From: Bradyrhizobium oropedii
GTDB lineage: Bacteria > Pseudomonadota > Alphaproteobacteria > Rhizobiales > Xanthobacteraceae
Assembly (NCBI RefSeq): GCF_020889685.1
Contig: NZ_JACMYO010000025.1
Coordinates: 1 to 60,651, forward strand
DNA length: 60,651 nt
Direction of reading: 5' to 3'
In this document: positions 26,276 through 34,965 of the stretch, one piece after another
Numbering within the stretch: the first letter of the stretch is position 1
How the letters are laid out: each line of letters begins with the position of its first letter
Notes under the pieces: generated by a model
What the model saw: the letters and a program-made list of their open reading frames with translations, nothing else
Told to the model about the DNA's origin: nothing
Databases searched by the model: none
Program-made: the position numbers and the translations under genes

Positions 26276-26764
26276 TTATTTCGTATCCTTGACCGCGATC
26301 ACCTCGATCTCGACCAGGAAGCCGGGATTGGCCAGTGCCGCGACACCGAGCACCGACCGCGCCGGCAGGTTCGGCTGGCTGCCGCCGAAGAACTGGGTGT
26401 AGCCCTCCATGAAGGCCTTGAAGTCCATCGGCGCAGACGCGTTGTGCACCAGGAACACCTGCATCTTGACCACATCACCCATGCCGAGCCCCTGGCCTTC
26501 CAGGATGCCCTTGATGCGGTTGAGCACGCCGACGGTCTGGGTCTTGGTGTCACCATAGGCCTGCGGGCTCGACGGATCGGCATCCTTGTTGACGACCGGC
26601 GGCACCTGGCCGCTGACATAGACCGTCGTGGCACTGCCGGTCACGGTCACGGCCTGCGCGATCGGGAATGTCGAGTTCGGAATCGGATGCCTGACCACAT
26701 CCGCGGAGGCCACGGTCGCCATCGCCGACAGCGCGGTGCCCAGCGCGATACCAATGAATTTCAT
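26276..26764 (-). CDS. Exported RidA-family protein
   Basis: A 162-aa RidA/YjgF protein with a signal peptide of about 21 residues (ALSAMATVASA), unlike ordinary cytoplasmic RidA. The conserved Arg of the imine-hydrolysing site (NLPARSVLGVAAL) and the C-terminal VEIEVIAV are present. RidA enzymes hydrolyse reactive imines and enamines to carbonyls and ammonia. Its position 24 bp after the cytochrome c gene and in the same run as an exported amine oxidase suggests it hydrolyses the oxidase's imine product in the periplasm. Confidence 0.9.
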   Translation of the reverse strand: MKFIGIALGTALSAMATVASADVVRHPIPNSTFPIAQAVTVTGSATTVYVSGQVPPVVNKDADPSSPQAYGDTKTQTVGVLNRIKGILEGQGLGMGDVVKMQVFLVHNASAPMDFKAFMEGYTQFFGGSQPNLPARSVLGVAALANPGFLVEIEVIAVKDTK

Positions 26765-26788
26765 TCAAACTCTCCCCGAGTGTATTTA

Positions 26789-27211
26789 TCAGCGGCGGGC
26801 GTCCTGGACATCCTTGGTCGTCACCGCATCCTGATAGGTGTTGCCGAAGTGTGTCCGCAGATAATTCACAACGGCGGCGACCTGACCATCGGTCATCATG
26901 TCGCCGAACGCCGGCATGCCGCGGCGGCCGTTGACGACGAGGAAGATCGGATAGCTGCCGGATTCGAGATTCTTGTTGCCGGCGAGCGACGGGTAAGTGC
27001 CGGCACCGCTGGCGCCTGTCGCGTCCGGCATGTGGCAGCCCTGGCAGACATTGGCGAACAGCTCCTCGCCGGTCATCTCCACGAAGCGGTAGCCCGAAGA
27101 GAAGGTGCGTTTACCCGCCCCGCTGTCCTGCCCGACGGCCGCGCCGGCTGACAGCAGCGACGACGTGACAAGCGTCACCGTGACGATCGCCGATATGCTG
27201 GTCCGCATCAT
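26789..27211 (-). CDS. Periplasmic class I cytochrome c
   Basis: A 140-aa c-type cytochrome with signal peptide (ending SAGAAVGQ), one heme-binding CQGCH at residues 56-60 and a likely axial Met at GMPAFG (about residue 99). The start overlaps the amine oxidase stop by one base (TGATG), so the two are translated together. It is the probable electron acceptor of the oxidase, as known for nicotine oxidoreductase NicA2 and its cytochrome in Pseudomonas. Confidence 0.92.
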   Translation of the reverse strand: MMRTSISAIVTVTLVTSSLLSAGAAVGQDSGAGKRTFSSGYRFVEMTGEELFANVCQGCHMPDATGASGAGTYPSLAGNKNLESGSYPIFLVVNGRRGMPAFGDMMTDGQVAAVVNYLRTHFGNTYQDAVTTKDVQDARR

Positions 27212-28803
27212 CACGTCTTCACCACGCGTTCATGCAATCGGGTAATGGCGTCGAGCGCGGACAGGATGGCGCCCTCCTGCCAGGCCGGCAACTGCGACGC
27301 GTGCTCGCCCGCGAGCGCGATACGGCCGTCGATCTGGCAGAGGTTGCGGTAGTGCTGCGCCCGGCCGGCCTCGGTCCATTCGCCGGCGCAGCCGAGCGTG
27401 AACGGCACGCGATGCCACGCCACCGCAACACCGTTCTCGAATTCGCTTTTGTACTGCGGGTGGATCGCGGCGCCGAACTCGACCGCGCTGGCGACCCGCT
27501 CGGCCGGCGTCATCGCGGTGAACTCGAAGGAATTGGCGCCCTCATACAAATAAGCACCGAGCAGGACGCCGCGGCCACCGCGGTTGAAGCCATAGTTCGG
27601 GTAGCCGATATTCCGGATCGGCAGGTCGGTGTAGCTGATGCCGCCATAGATCGCCTCATCCTCCTCCCAGAACCGCCGCTTGAACTGCAGCCCGACTTTC
27701 ACCGAGGCGGCATAGGGCAAGGACTCGATCGCATTTTTCATCGGCGCGCTGACATCGACCTGGAGCTGGCTCAGGATCGGCAGCGGGATGGTGCAGATGC
27801 ACCAGTCGGCGGTCGCCTGCTGCACCGCGGATGGGCTGGTCGTATCGACATAGCTCACGGTGACGCCGGAGCCGTTCTGCTGGATCTGCGTGACCTTGGC
27901 ATTATAGCGGATGAGATCGCCGACCTCGCGCGCGAACGCCTTGCCGATCATATCCATGCCGCCGACCGGCTGGAACATGGTCATCTGGAAATCGTAGCGC
28001 GCATAGGACTGCAAATAGCGCCACATCCGCGACCGCAACAGCTCCTGGAGCGAGATCGGATCGCTGGGCAGCGGATCGCCCATCAAGCCGCCGCCGGGAT
28101 CGCGGGCATAACCACGGAACTCGGCGGACCCGAGATTGGCATTGTACTTGTAGTCGCGATCCAGCGCGCCCCAGTCGCGCAGCGCTTGCAGCAGGATCTC
28201 CTGATCTTCCTTGGTGACGAGCTCGTCGAGCTTGCCCTGTTGGCTGATTTTCCCGAGCAGCTCCGACACCTGGCCCTGGAAATCCGCCTTGATGCTGCGG
28301 AAGCGCTGCGGCTTGCCACCGAATGCACGCGTCGCGTGCAGATAGGCGTTGTGGTTGAGCTGAATGAAGGGTTCCAGCGTCACATTGAGCCGGCGGCAAT
28401 AATCGAGCAGCGCGCGGTGATGATAGGGAATCCGCCACGGGCCGGGATTGAGGTAGAGCCCCTGCTCGAACTGGCAGGTCTGCTTGAAGCCGCCGAGCTC
28501 GGTAAAGCTGTCACCGCCGCGGATCGACCAGTTGCGGCCGCCGGCGCGGTTGTTGAATTCGAGGATCTGGACCTTGTAGCCGGCCTTGCGCAGCTCCAGC
28601 GCCGCCGTCATGCCTGCGAGCCCGGCGCCGAGAATCAGCACCGAAGCGCCCTTCACGTCGCCCGCGAGCTTGAGCGGCCCCTTGTAGGCGGACTCCGAGG
28701 CGAAGCCGAGGCTCGTCATCGCCTGATACATCGCCGAACTGCCGGCGATGGTCCCGATCAGCGCCAGCAAATCCCGCCGCCTGATCACAGATTCGTTCTG
28801 CAC
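27211..28803 (-). CDS. Tat-exported flavin-containing amine oxidase/dehydrogenase
   Basis: A 530-aa FAD enzyme of the monoamine-oxidase family. A Tat-type signal is visible (IRRRDLLALIG, residues 7-17). The Rossmann motif GAGLAG is at 59-64 with RAGGRNW at 86-92, and the C-terminal FAD motif reads IALAGEHAS. It oxidises an amine to an imine. Translational coupling to a cytochrome c and a nearby exported RidA suggests a periplasmic dehydrogenase that passes electrons to cytochrome c rather than to oxygen. The substrate is unknown. Confidence 0.9.
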   Translation of the reverse strand: MQNESVIRRRDLLALIGTIAGSSAMYQAMTSLGFASESAYKGPLKLAGDVKGASVLILGAGLAGMTAALELRKAGYKVQILEFNNRAGGRNWSIRGGDSFTELGGFKQTCQFEQGLYLNPGPWRIPYHHRALLDYCRRLNVTLEPFIQLNHNAYLHATRAFGGKPQRFRSIKADFQGQVSELLGKISQQGKLDELVTKEDQEILLQALRDWGALDRDYKYNANLGSAEFRGYARDPGGGLMGDPLPSDPISLQELLRSRMWRYLQSYARYDFQMTMFQPVGGMDMIGKAFAREVGDLIRYNAKVTQIQQNGSGVTVSYVDTTSPSAVQQATADWCICTIPLPILSQLQVDVSAPMKNAIESLPYAASVKVGLQFKRRFWEEDEAIYGGISYTDLPIRNIGYPNYGFNRGGRGVLLGAYLYEGANSFEFTAMTPAERVASAVEFGAAIHPQYKSEFENGVAVAWHRVPFTLGCAGEWTEAGRAQHYRNLCQIDGRIALAGEHASQLPAWQEGAILSALDAITRLHERVVKT

Positions 28804-28927
28804 CCGCGTTCACCCAGCCACTGACGTCGATGACGAAGGGAAACGGTTGACGCGATCCGTGTCAAGAAAGGGCACACGCTTCCACGTGCACCCACACGCG
28901 CTTTTGATGCGTGGCGCGACCGATGCA

Positions 28928-29680
28928 TCACACCACACGCTCGAGATGCACGCGCCGGCAATCCATTTCAAAATCGAGCCCGACCACCGGCGGCCGGTCG
29001 AAATGCCAGGTCAGGCCGCTGCGAAGCACGCCACGGCGACCGAATTCGCTTTCGAGCACCGGATAGGCATCGTGCACGGTGTAGAGCTGCACCGCGGTGG
29101 TGTCCCGCCAGGAACCGCTGAACGCGCTCATCCGGCGTTCCATCTCGCCAAGGACGAATTTCGCCTTCGCCAGGATGCCGGCCGGACTGGTGTCACCGAG
29201 CGCGACGGTATGATCGCGATAATTGGCCTTGCCTTCGACCGATTCGCCGCTGCCGGCCACGACAAAGCTCGTCGGAGCGTCCTTCGCCGCGGGCACCGTG
29301 TAGCAGAAGGCGTGGAAACTCGGCTCGCCTGGCGGATCAAGTTTCGGACAGACGTTGCTGCGCGCCACCGGATTGACGCCGTCGCGCATCACGCCCCAGG
29401 CAACCAGCGTCTTGATGTAGATCTCGTTGAAGGCCTTGAACCCATCTTCGGTGAACGGCGCCGGCGAACGCAGTTCGCAGGCTCCGAATGCCGTCAGCGG
29501 GCGGCCGGCGTCGCGGATGATATCGGCAATCCGTTCAAAACCCGCGCTCAAGGGTACCGGGTCAGAGAACCTGACCCGCTCGATGGCATAACCGGGCAGA
29601 GCACCGATGCCGCAGGAATACTGACTGACGCCGGGCATGAAGCGGTAGCCGCCGTCGGGAGCTTCGATGGTGTTGGTCAT
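28928..29680 (-). CDS. CnbZ-like protein (2-aminomuconate-deaminase-like family)
   Basis: A 250-aa protein that I match by memory to the CnbZ family (2-amino-5-chloromuconate deaminase); no search was possible. Notable segments are YRFMPGVSQYSCGIGALPGY, FGACELRSPAPFTEDGF and the C-terminal LYTVHDAYPVLESEF, which resembles a RidA-like fold. ATG 29680 (MTNTIEAP) has an AGAGG site. It lies 124 bp before the amine oxidase on the same strand, so it may belong to the same pathway as a second imine/enamine-handling protein. Function is uncertain. Confidence 0.6.
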   Translation of the reverse strand: MTNTIEAPDGGYRFMPGVSQYSCGIGALPGYAIERVRFSDPVPLSAGFERIADIIRDAGRPLTAFGACELRSPAPFTEDGFKAFNEIYIKTLVAWGVMRDGVNPVARSNVCPKLDPPGEPSFHAFCYTVPAAKDAPTSFVVAGSGESVEGKANYRDHTVALGDTSPAGILAKAKFVLGEMERRMSAFSGSWRDTTAVQLYTVHDAYPVLESEFGRRGVLRSGLTWHFDRPPVVGLDFEMDCRRVHLERVV

Positions 29681-29746
29681 GGTGCCTCTTGGTGTGAACA
29701 CGGTATGCGGCCGTCACGATGACGTCGCATTCAATTTCATCACAGC

Positions 29747-29870
29747 TGTCGTCCCTGCGAAAGCAGGGACCCATACTCCGCGGCAGATGTTGTTAGAGGG
29801 ACTCGTCGTTCCAAAGGCGCTCAATAATAGCCATTCGTGGTTATGGGTCCCTGCCTTCGCAGGGACGACA
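29747..29870. repeat. Palindromic intergenic repeat, GTCGTCCCTGCG family
   Basis: The left hairpin GTCCCTGC-GAAA-GCAGGGAC (29751-29770) and the right hairpin GTCCCTGCCTTCGCAGGGAC are inverted relative to each other, and the outer ends (TGTCGTCCCTGCG / CGCAGGGACGACA) are complementary. This is a familiar intergenic repeat of Bradyrhizobium-type genomes. It contains no gene. Confidence 0.75.
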
Positions 29871-29967
29871 CCGAATGTGCTGCGCGGTCACTCAGTCATA
29901 CGACCGCATTCTCGCGACATGGTTGCCCGAGCTTTGCTGTTCGTTCCGCCCTCTCTTCGATCAGAGG

Positions 29968-30310
29968 GCGCAGGGAAAGCCGGGTGCCGATCGCACCCAT
30001 GGGCCCCGAGCAAAAAGTAGAAAGCTCGGGGGTAGGACCACAGGTGTAACCGGAGCAATCCGGCTTTCCCTGCGCGATGGCTTACGGCTTATACGTGCTC
30101 TCCCCGGCGAGACTGGGCTTTGTTGTCACCGTCTTCGCAAGAACGCTTTCGCGTCTTGCGAGGAGACACCTACCACTAGGGCGTCAGGCCTGCACGACTT
30201 CGCCGTCCGCTTCGCGTGCCTCCGTCAGTCGCACACTGCGCGTCCACCGCATCTCGACCCGCGTTCGTGACGACCGCGAAGCGCCCCTCGTGTCGGGTGA
30301 GACGACGGGT
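29968..30310. repeat. Intergenic repeat element with 16-bp inverted ends and internal stem
   Basis: GCGCAGGGAAAGCCGG (29968-29983) and its complement (30060-30075) enclose a smaller stem CCCCGAGC / GCTCGGGG (30004-30031). The sequence continues to about 30310 without a convincing gene; I recognise this stretch as a dispersed Bradyrhizobium-type repeat. The right boundary is approximate. Confidence 0.55.
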
Positions 30311-30416
30311 TCATACACCGAGTTGAGTATTCTGATAAAGCGAAATATTTTTACTTGAAATGATTGACAGGTTTTTGCTGAGTTGCCCGTCGGGTCGTTT
30401 TGTCGCACCTGTCTCC

Positions 30417-30577
30417 GTCATTCCGGGGCTCGCCAACGGGTCGCGCGAACGCGCGCCCGATGACAGGCTCCGCGAGAACCCGGAATCCATTCGTCCACGG
30501 ATAATGCGGCCTAATGGATTCCGGGCTCGCGCCAAGAGGCGCGCCCTCAGGTGCGCAATTGCGCACCGGGGAATGAC
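30417..30577. repeat. Palindromic intergenic repeat, GTCATTCCGGGGC family
   Basis: The outer ends GTCATTCC / GGAATGAC and the inner arms CGGAATCCATT (30481-30491) / AATGGATTCCG (30513-30523) are inverted repeats. It ends 20 bp from the stop of the solute-binding-protein gene and may act as its transcript end. It is of a dispersed type common in Bradyrhizobium. Confidence 0.7.
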
Positions 30578-30597
30578 GAGGCGGAGAGGTAGACGCA

Positions 30598-31812
30598 TCA
30601 CTTGGCGAGGTAGGGGCAACCACCTTCTGCGAGCGGACGGAAGGCCTGGTCGCCCGGCACCGTCGCGAGATACTCGTAGAGATCCCACTTGCTCTTGGAC
30701 TCTTCCGGCTTCTTGATGCGCATCAGATACATGTCGTGCACCATCCGGCCGTCCTCGCGCACCACGCCGTTCTGGGCAAAGAAATCGTTGACCGGGGTCT
30801 TGCGCATCTGCGCGATCACGGTCTCGGATTCAACCGAGTTGGTTGCGGCGACGGCCTTGAAGTAGTGCCGCAGCGCCGAGTTGACGCCGGCCTGGTAGGC
30901 CGTCGGCATCGCGCCGTGCCGCTTGAAGAACTCCTGGGCGAACACGCGCGTCTCGGGCGTGCGATCCCAATAGAAGGAATCGGTGAACAAGAGATCGTGC
31001 GCATGCGCGAGGCCGAGCGCGGGCACGTCGGTGAGCGTCACCTGCAACGCGACGATCTGCATGCTGGCGCGGATGTTGAACTCGTCGGCCTGCGACACCG
31101 CGTTGCGAAAGTCGGAGCCGGCATTGGCGAGCGCCAGGATCTTGGCGTTGGACGACTGCGCCTGCAGCAGGAATGACGAGAAATCGGCGGTGTCGAAGGG
31201 ATGGCGGACCGCGCCCAGCACCTTGCCGCCGGCAGCGGTGACGGCCCTGCTCGCGTCGCGCTCCAGCGCCTGGCCGAACGCGTAATCCGCCGTGAGGAAG
31301 AACCAAGGCGTACCGCCGCGCGCAACCACCGCCTTCGCCGTCGCGTTCGAGGAGGCGTAGGTGTCATAGGTCCACTGCACGCTGGTCGGCGAGCATTGCT
31401 TGCCGGTGAGGTCGGATGAACCGGAGCCCGAGATCAGGAACAGCTTCTTGCGTTCGCGGGTCACCGTCTGGATCGCGAGCGCCACCGCGGAATTGACGCC
31501 TTCGGCGATCACGTCGACACCCTTGTTGTCGATCCAGTTGCGCACGATGCCGGTCGCGACATCTGGCTTGTTCTGGTGATCGGCCGAAATGATCTCGATC
31601 TTGCGGCCGGCGACCGTGCCGCCGATTTCCTCCGCGGCCATTTGGGCCGCGATCACCGATCCCGGACCGTTGCCGTCGGAATATTGCCCGCTCATGTCGG
31701 TGATGATGCCGACCCGCAACACACCATCCTCCGCGCGGGCCGTACCGGCAGCAAAGGAGAGACACACGGCGGCAATTGCGGCCAGGACATGCGAGCGTTT
31801 CGTGATGGACAT
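30598..31812 (-). CDS. ABC transporter solute-binding protein, branched-chain amino acid/amide type
   Basis: A 404-aa periplasmic binding protein of the LivJ/Peripla_BP_6 family, with signal peptide (ending AGTARA) and family motifs such as VGIITDMSGQYSDGNG and WFFLTADYAFGQ. No permease or ATPase genes accompany it. It is on the same strand as, and 221 bp after, two amidases, so its ligand may be an amide or its hydrolysis product. Confidence 0.9.
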   Translation of the reverse strand: MSITKRSHVLAAIAAVCLSFAAGTARAEDGVLRVGIITDMSGQYSDGNGPGSVIAAQMAAEEIGGTVAGRKIEIISADHQNKPDVATGIVRNWIDNKGVDVIAEGVNSAVALAIQTVTRERKKLFLISGSGSSDLTGKQCSPTSVQWTYDTYASSNATAKAVVARGGTPWFFLTADYAFGQALERDASRAVTAAGGKVLGAVRHPFDTADFSSFLLQAQSSNAKILALANAGSDFRNAVSQADEFNIRASMQIVALQVTLTDVPALGLAHAHDLLFTDSFYWDRTPETRVFAQEFFKRHGAMPTAYQAGVNSALRHYFKAVAATNSVESETVIAQMRKTPVNDFFAQNGVVREDGRMVHDMYLMRIKKPEESKSKWDLYEYLATVPGDQAFRPLAEGGCPYLAK

Positions 31813-32033
31813 TTCGTTCCCAGGGTTCGGATGGTTCGGACGATCTCCTGAAGCAATCAGGGATCACCGGCAACCCCGTTGGCCGGCATGGCGCTCTGCG
31901 ATTCCGCGCCGAAATTCCGGGAGGAGGAACAAGGCCCCAGGTGCCGACACACGCGCGTCGCCGATCATGCGAACGCCGCGGCGAGATTTCGGCGCGGCGT
32001 TCCTTGGATCATACGAATGGATGCGAGATCACC
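31813..32033. other. Intergenic gap with no feature found
   Basis: A 221-bp gap between the first amidase and the binding-protein gene. It contains GC-rich imperfect inverted sequence (CGCCGCGGCGAGATTTCGGCGCGGCG, with the halves separated) but no gene or clear operator. A separate promoter for the binding protein is possible. Confidence 0.4.
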
Positions 32034-33464
32034 TCAGCGCCGCGCCCACAATTGCCTTGCCAGGATGCCAACCTTGCGCTCGATCGCCTCGGCCGCATCC
32101 AGGCACATGTCTTCGCGATAGCGCGAGCCGACGATCTGGACACCGACCGGCACCCCCTCGTGCAGGCCGACCGGCACCACGGCTGCCGGCAGCCCCAGCA
32201 CGTTCATCGACGAGATGAAGCGCAGGTCGTTCCAGAACACGTCCTTCACGCGCTGATCGCCGCCGAGATCGGCATTGACCTCCGGCGTCTTGCGCACCGA
32301 GGTCGGCATCAGCACCAGAGGATACTGCTCAAGGAACGTCATCCAGTTCCTGATGTGGCGCGACCGCTCGGCGATCGCCTTCATGTAGCCGGCCTGGTCC
32401 AATTGATTTGCCAGCGCCATGAATCCGTGGAACGTCTTCTGGAAGTCGGCGCTGGAGACCGCCAGCATCTGGTCCTGCTGCAACACGCGGGTCTCGGTCA
32501 TGATCAAGTCGCACCAGAGCTGCCAGACCTTGTTGAGATCGGGCACCTCGACCTCACTGACCGCATAGCCGGCATCGGCCAGGTGATCGGCCGCCTTGCG
32601 CTGGAGCGCGATCACGCCGCGATCGGTCACCATGTCTTCAGGGATCTTTGCGAGCGCGACCTTGACTGGTGCGGCAGGCTTCGGCCCCTGCAACGGCGCC
32701 GGCACATACCAGGGATCGCGCGGGTCGCGTTGCGCCATCACCTCGAGGCCGAGACGGACGTCGGCGACGTGGCGCGCCAGGGGTCCCTGCGACGACATGA
32801 ACTGCGCCATCAGCGGCCGTTCTGCCGTGGCTGAGGGATTGAACGCCGGAATGCGGCCCTGGGTCGGCTTGATGGTGGCGATGCCGTTGCAATGGGCCGG
32901 CCAGCGCAAGGAGCCGCCGATGTCGTTGCCATGCGCGATGGTGCCGATACCTGCGGCGATCGACGCGCCGGCGCCGCCGGAAGATCCGCCGCAGGTCACC
33001 TCGGCATTCCAGGGATTGCGCGTCAGGCCGTGCAGCGGGTTATCGGTGAAGCCGCGCAGCGAGAATTCCGGCGTGTTGGTCAGGCCGATGATGATGGCAC
33101 CGGCTTTCTTGAGATTGGCCGTCACCGGCGAGTCGCCCGGCGCGATGTTGTCCTTGAACGCCACCACGCCGTTCGAATTGGCCTGGCCCTCGACGTCGAT
33201 ATTGATCTTGATCGTGACCGGTACGCCGTGCAGCGGCCCGACGGCGCCGCCTCCGCGCTTGCTCGCAGCCAGCGCCTCGTCCGCAGCCTTAGCTGCCCTC
33301 ATCGCGGCGTCACCGAGATCGACGACGACGGCATTCAGCGCCGGGTTTGCCTCCTGCTTGCGATCGAGATGGGCGCGCACGACCTGCTCCGAGGTCGCCT
33401 CGCCATTCCTGATCGCCGCAGCCGTCTCCACGGCGGACCATTGCCAGATCGGTGCATTCGTCAC
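32034..33464 (-). CDS. Amidase signature family enzyme (first paralogue)
   Basis: A 476-aa amidase-signature hydrolase. The Ser-cisSer-Lys triad is complete: Lys in PVTIKINID (about residue 86) and the serine pair in CGGSSGGAGAS (about 160-170), followed by GNDIGGSLRWPA. No signal peptide, so it is cytoplasmic. It begins 38 bp after the second amidase. The two proteins share their layout, which suggests an old tandem duplication. The substrate is unknown. Confidence 0.92.
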   Translation of the reverse strand: MTNAPIWQWSAVETAAAIRNGEATSEQVVRAHLDRKQEANPALNAVVVDLGDAAMRAAKAADEALAASKRGGGAVGPLHGVPVTIKINIDVEGQANSNGVVAFKDNIAPGDSPVTANLKKAGAIIIGLTNTPEFSLRGFTDNPLHGLTRNPWNAEVTCGGSSGGAGASIAAGIGTIAHGNDIGGSLRWPAHCNGIATIKPTQGRIPAFNPSATAERPLMAQFMSSQGPLARHVADVRLGLEVMAQRDPRDPWYVPAPLQGPKPAAPVKVALAKIPEDMVTDRGVIALQRKAADHLADAGYAVSEVEVPDLNKVWQLWCDLIMTETRVLQQDQMLAVSSADFQKTFHGFMALANQLDQAGYMKAIAERSRHIRNWMTFLEQYPLVLMPTSVRKTPEVNADLGGDQRVKDVFWNDLRFISSMNVLGLPAAVVPVGLHEGVPVGVQIVGSRYREDMCLDAAEAIERKVGILARQLWARR

Positions 33465-33502
33465 TGTTGTTCTCCCGTTATGTTCAGTGCTTTGTTGTTG
33501 GT

Positions 33503-34948
33503 TTAGTCACGCGGATCGATCGGCGTCAGCGTCGAGGCGCGCGCCTCGATCACCTCGGCCACGGCGAGGCAGACGTCCTCGCGGAAGCGGCCGGCGATCA
33601 CCTGCACGCCGACCGGCACGCCGCCGGCGGTCCCCGTCGGCACCACGACCGACGGAAAGCCGAGCGCGGGGACGGCAAGCAGCGGCCGCTGCGCATCGAG
33701 CAACGCATGCACGACCGTTGCATCCTCCTGATCCTGATCGAAGCGGAACGGCAGTTGCGCCGAGACCGGCAGGATGATGACCGGGCAACGCTCCTGGAAC
33801 AGCTGCCAGGCCCGCACGATGGCCAGCCGCTGCTCGAAGCAGGCCAGCACCTGATCGCCGTCGAGCTCAGGCGCATAGGCAATATGGCCGTCGAGATTGT
33901 AGCGGCTCCGATCGTCGCCGAACTTGCGGATCATCGGCGCCAGCACGCGCCGCTCCTCATTGATGACAAGCCGATGCCAGAGATCGGCGGCCTCCGCGAG
34001 CCGCGGCGGCGAGGTCTCCTCCACGGCAAAGCCGGCCTCCGCGAGCCAGCGTCCGGCGGCGCGCACCGCTGCGCTCACCTCCGGCGCCTCGTCGCCGAAC
34101 GGCGCCGCCGCGATCGCAACACCGACCGGACGCTTGAGCGGCGCACCTTGCAGGGGCACCGGCATCCAGGTGCCGTCGCGCGGATCCGCCTGCGCCATCG
34201 CGGTAAGGCCGAGCCCGAGATCGGCGACCGAGCGCGCGAGCGGCCCCTGTACCGACATCATCTGCGCCGTGATCGGACGATCGCTGGTCGCCGATGGATT
34301 GAACGCGGGGATCCGTCCCGGCGTCGGACGCAGGCCGGCGACGCCGCAGGCGTAAGCGGGATAGCGGATCGATCCGCCGAAATCGTTGCCGTGCGCGATC
34401 GTGCCCATTCCGGAAGCGACCGCCGACGCGGCACCTCCGCTGGAGCCGCCCGGCGTCAGCCGCCGGCTCCAGGGATTATAGGTCGCGCCATGCAGATCGT
34501 TGTTGGTGAACCAGCGGTGCGAGAAGGCCGGCGTGTTGGTGCGGCCGACAATGACGGCGCCGGCCTTGCGGAAATTCGCGACCACCGGGCTGTCCTCGGT
34601 GGCGATGACGTCGCGGAAGGCGACGACGCCGTTGGTGGTGGCGTGGCCGCGCTGATCGACATTGACCTTGATCGTGACCGGCACGCCATGCAGCACGCCG
34701 AGCTCGGCGCCGGATTTCACCGCTTCATCCGCAGCATCTGCCGCGGCGAGCGCTTCATCGGCGAGCACCTCAACGATGGCGTTCAACGCCGGATTGACCT
34801 GCGCGATCCGGTAGAGGCTGGACTGCACGGCCTCGCGGCTCGAGATCACACGCGTCGCGATCGCGCGCGCCAGATCGACGGCCGACCAGCTCCACAATTC
34901 ATTCTCGCGCCGCGTGACCATTGTTGTTTCCTCCAACGCGTGATGCAA
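33503..34948 (-). CDS. Amidase signature family enzyme (second paralogue)
   Basis: A 481-aa amidase-signature hydrolase with Lys in PVTIKVNVD, the serine pair in PGGSSGGAASA and GNDFGGSIRYPAYA. It is clearly related to its downstream neighbour but diverged. It is preceded by the GntR regulator with 17 bp between them, so the regulator and both amidases form one operon. Two similar amidases may handle different side groups of related amides. Confidence 0.92.
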   Translation of the reverse strand: MHHALEETTMVTRRENELWSWSAVDLARAIATRVISSREAVQSSLYRIAQVNPALNAIVEVLADEALAAADAADEAVKSGAELGVLHGVPVTIKVNVDQRGHATTNGVVAFRDVIATEDSPVVANFRKAGAVIVGRTNTPAFSHRWFTNNDLHGATYNPWSRRLTPGGSSGGAASAVASGMGTIAHGNDFGGSIRYPAYACGVAGLRPTPGRIPAFNPSATSDRPITAQMMSVQGPLARSVADLGLGLTAMAQADPRDGTWMPVPLQGAPLKRPVGVAIAAAPFGDEAPEVSAAVRAAGRWLAEAGFAVEETSPPRLAEAADLWHRLVINEERRVLAPMIRKFGDDRSRYNLDGHIAYAPELDGDQVLACFEQRLAIVRAWQLFQERCPVIILPVSAQLPFRFDQDQEDATVVHALLDAQRPLLAVPALGFPSVVVPTGTAGGVPVGVQVIAGRFREDVCLAVAEVIEARASTLTPIDPRD

Positions 34949-34965
34949 CAGTCAGCCGATGCGGG

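Noticed and set aside
27232..28824. A 530-codon open frame on the plus strand opposite the amine oxidase
   Set aside because: It mirrors the oxidase gene in high-GC DNA. The protein is His/Arg-rich with no recognisable domain, while the other strand encodes a complete flavoenzyme.
29875..30358. Several short open frames (70-131 codons) inside the repeat block
   Set aside because: They overlap palindromic repeat sequence and have no protein-like features; similar false genes are often annotated in these repeats.
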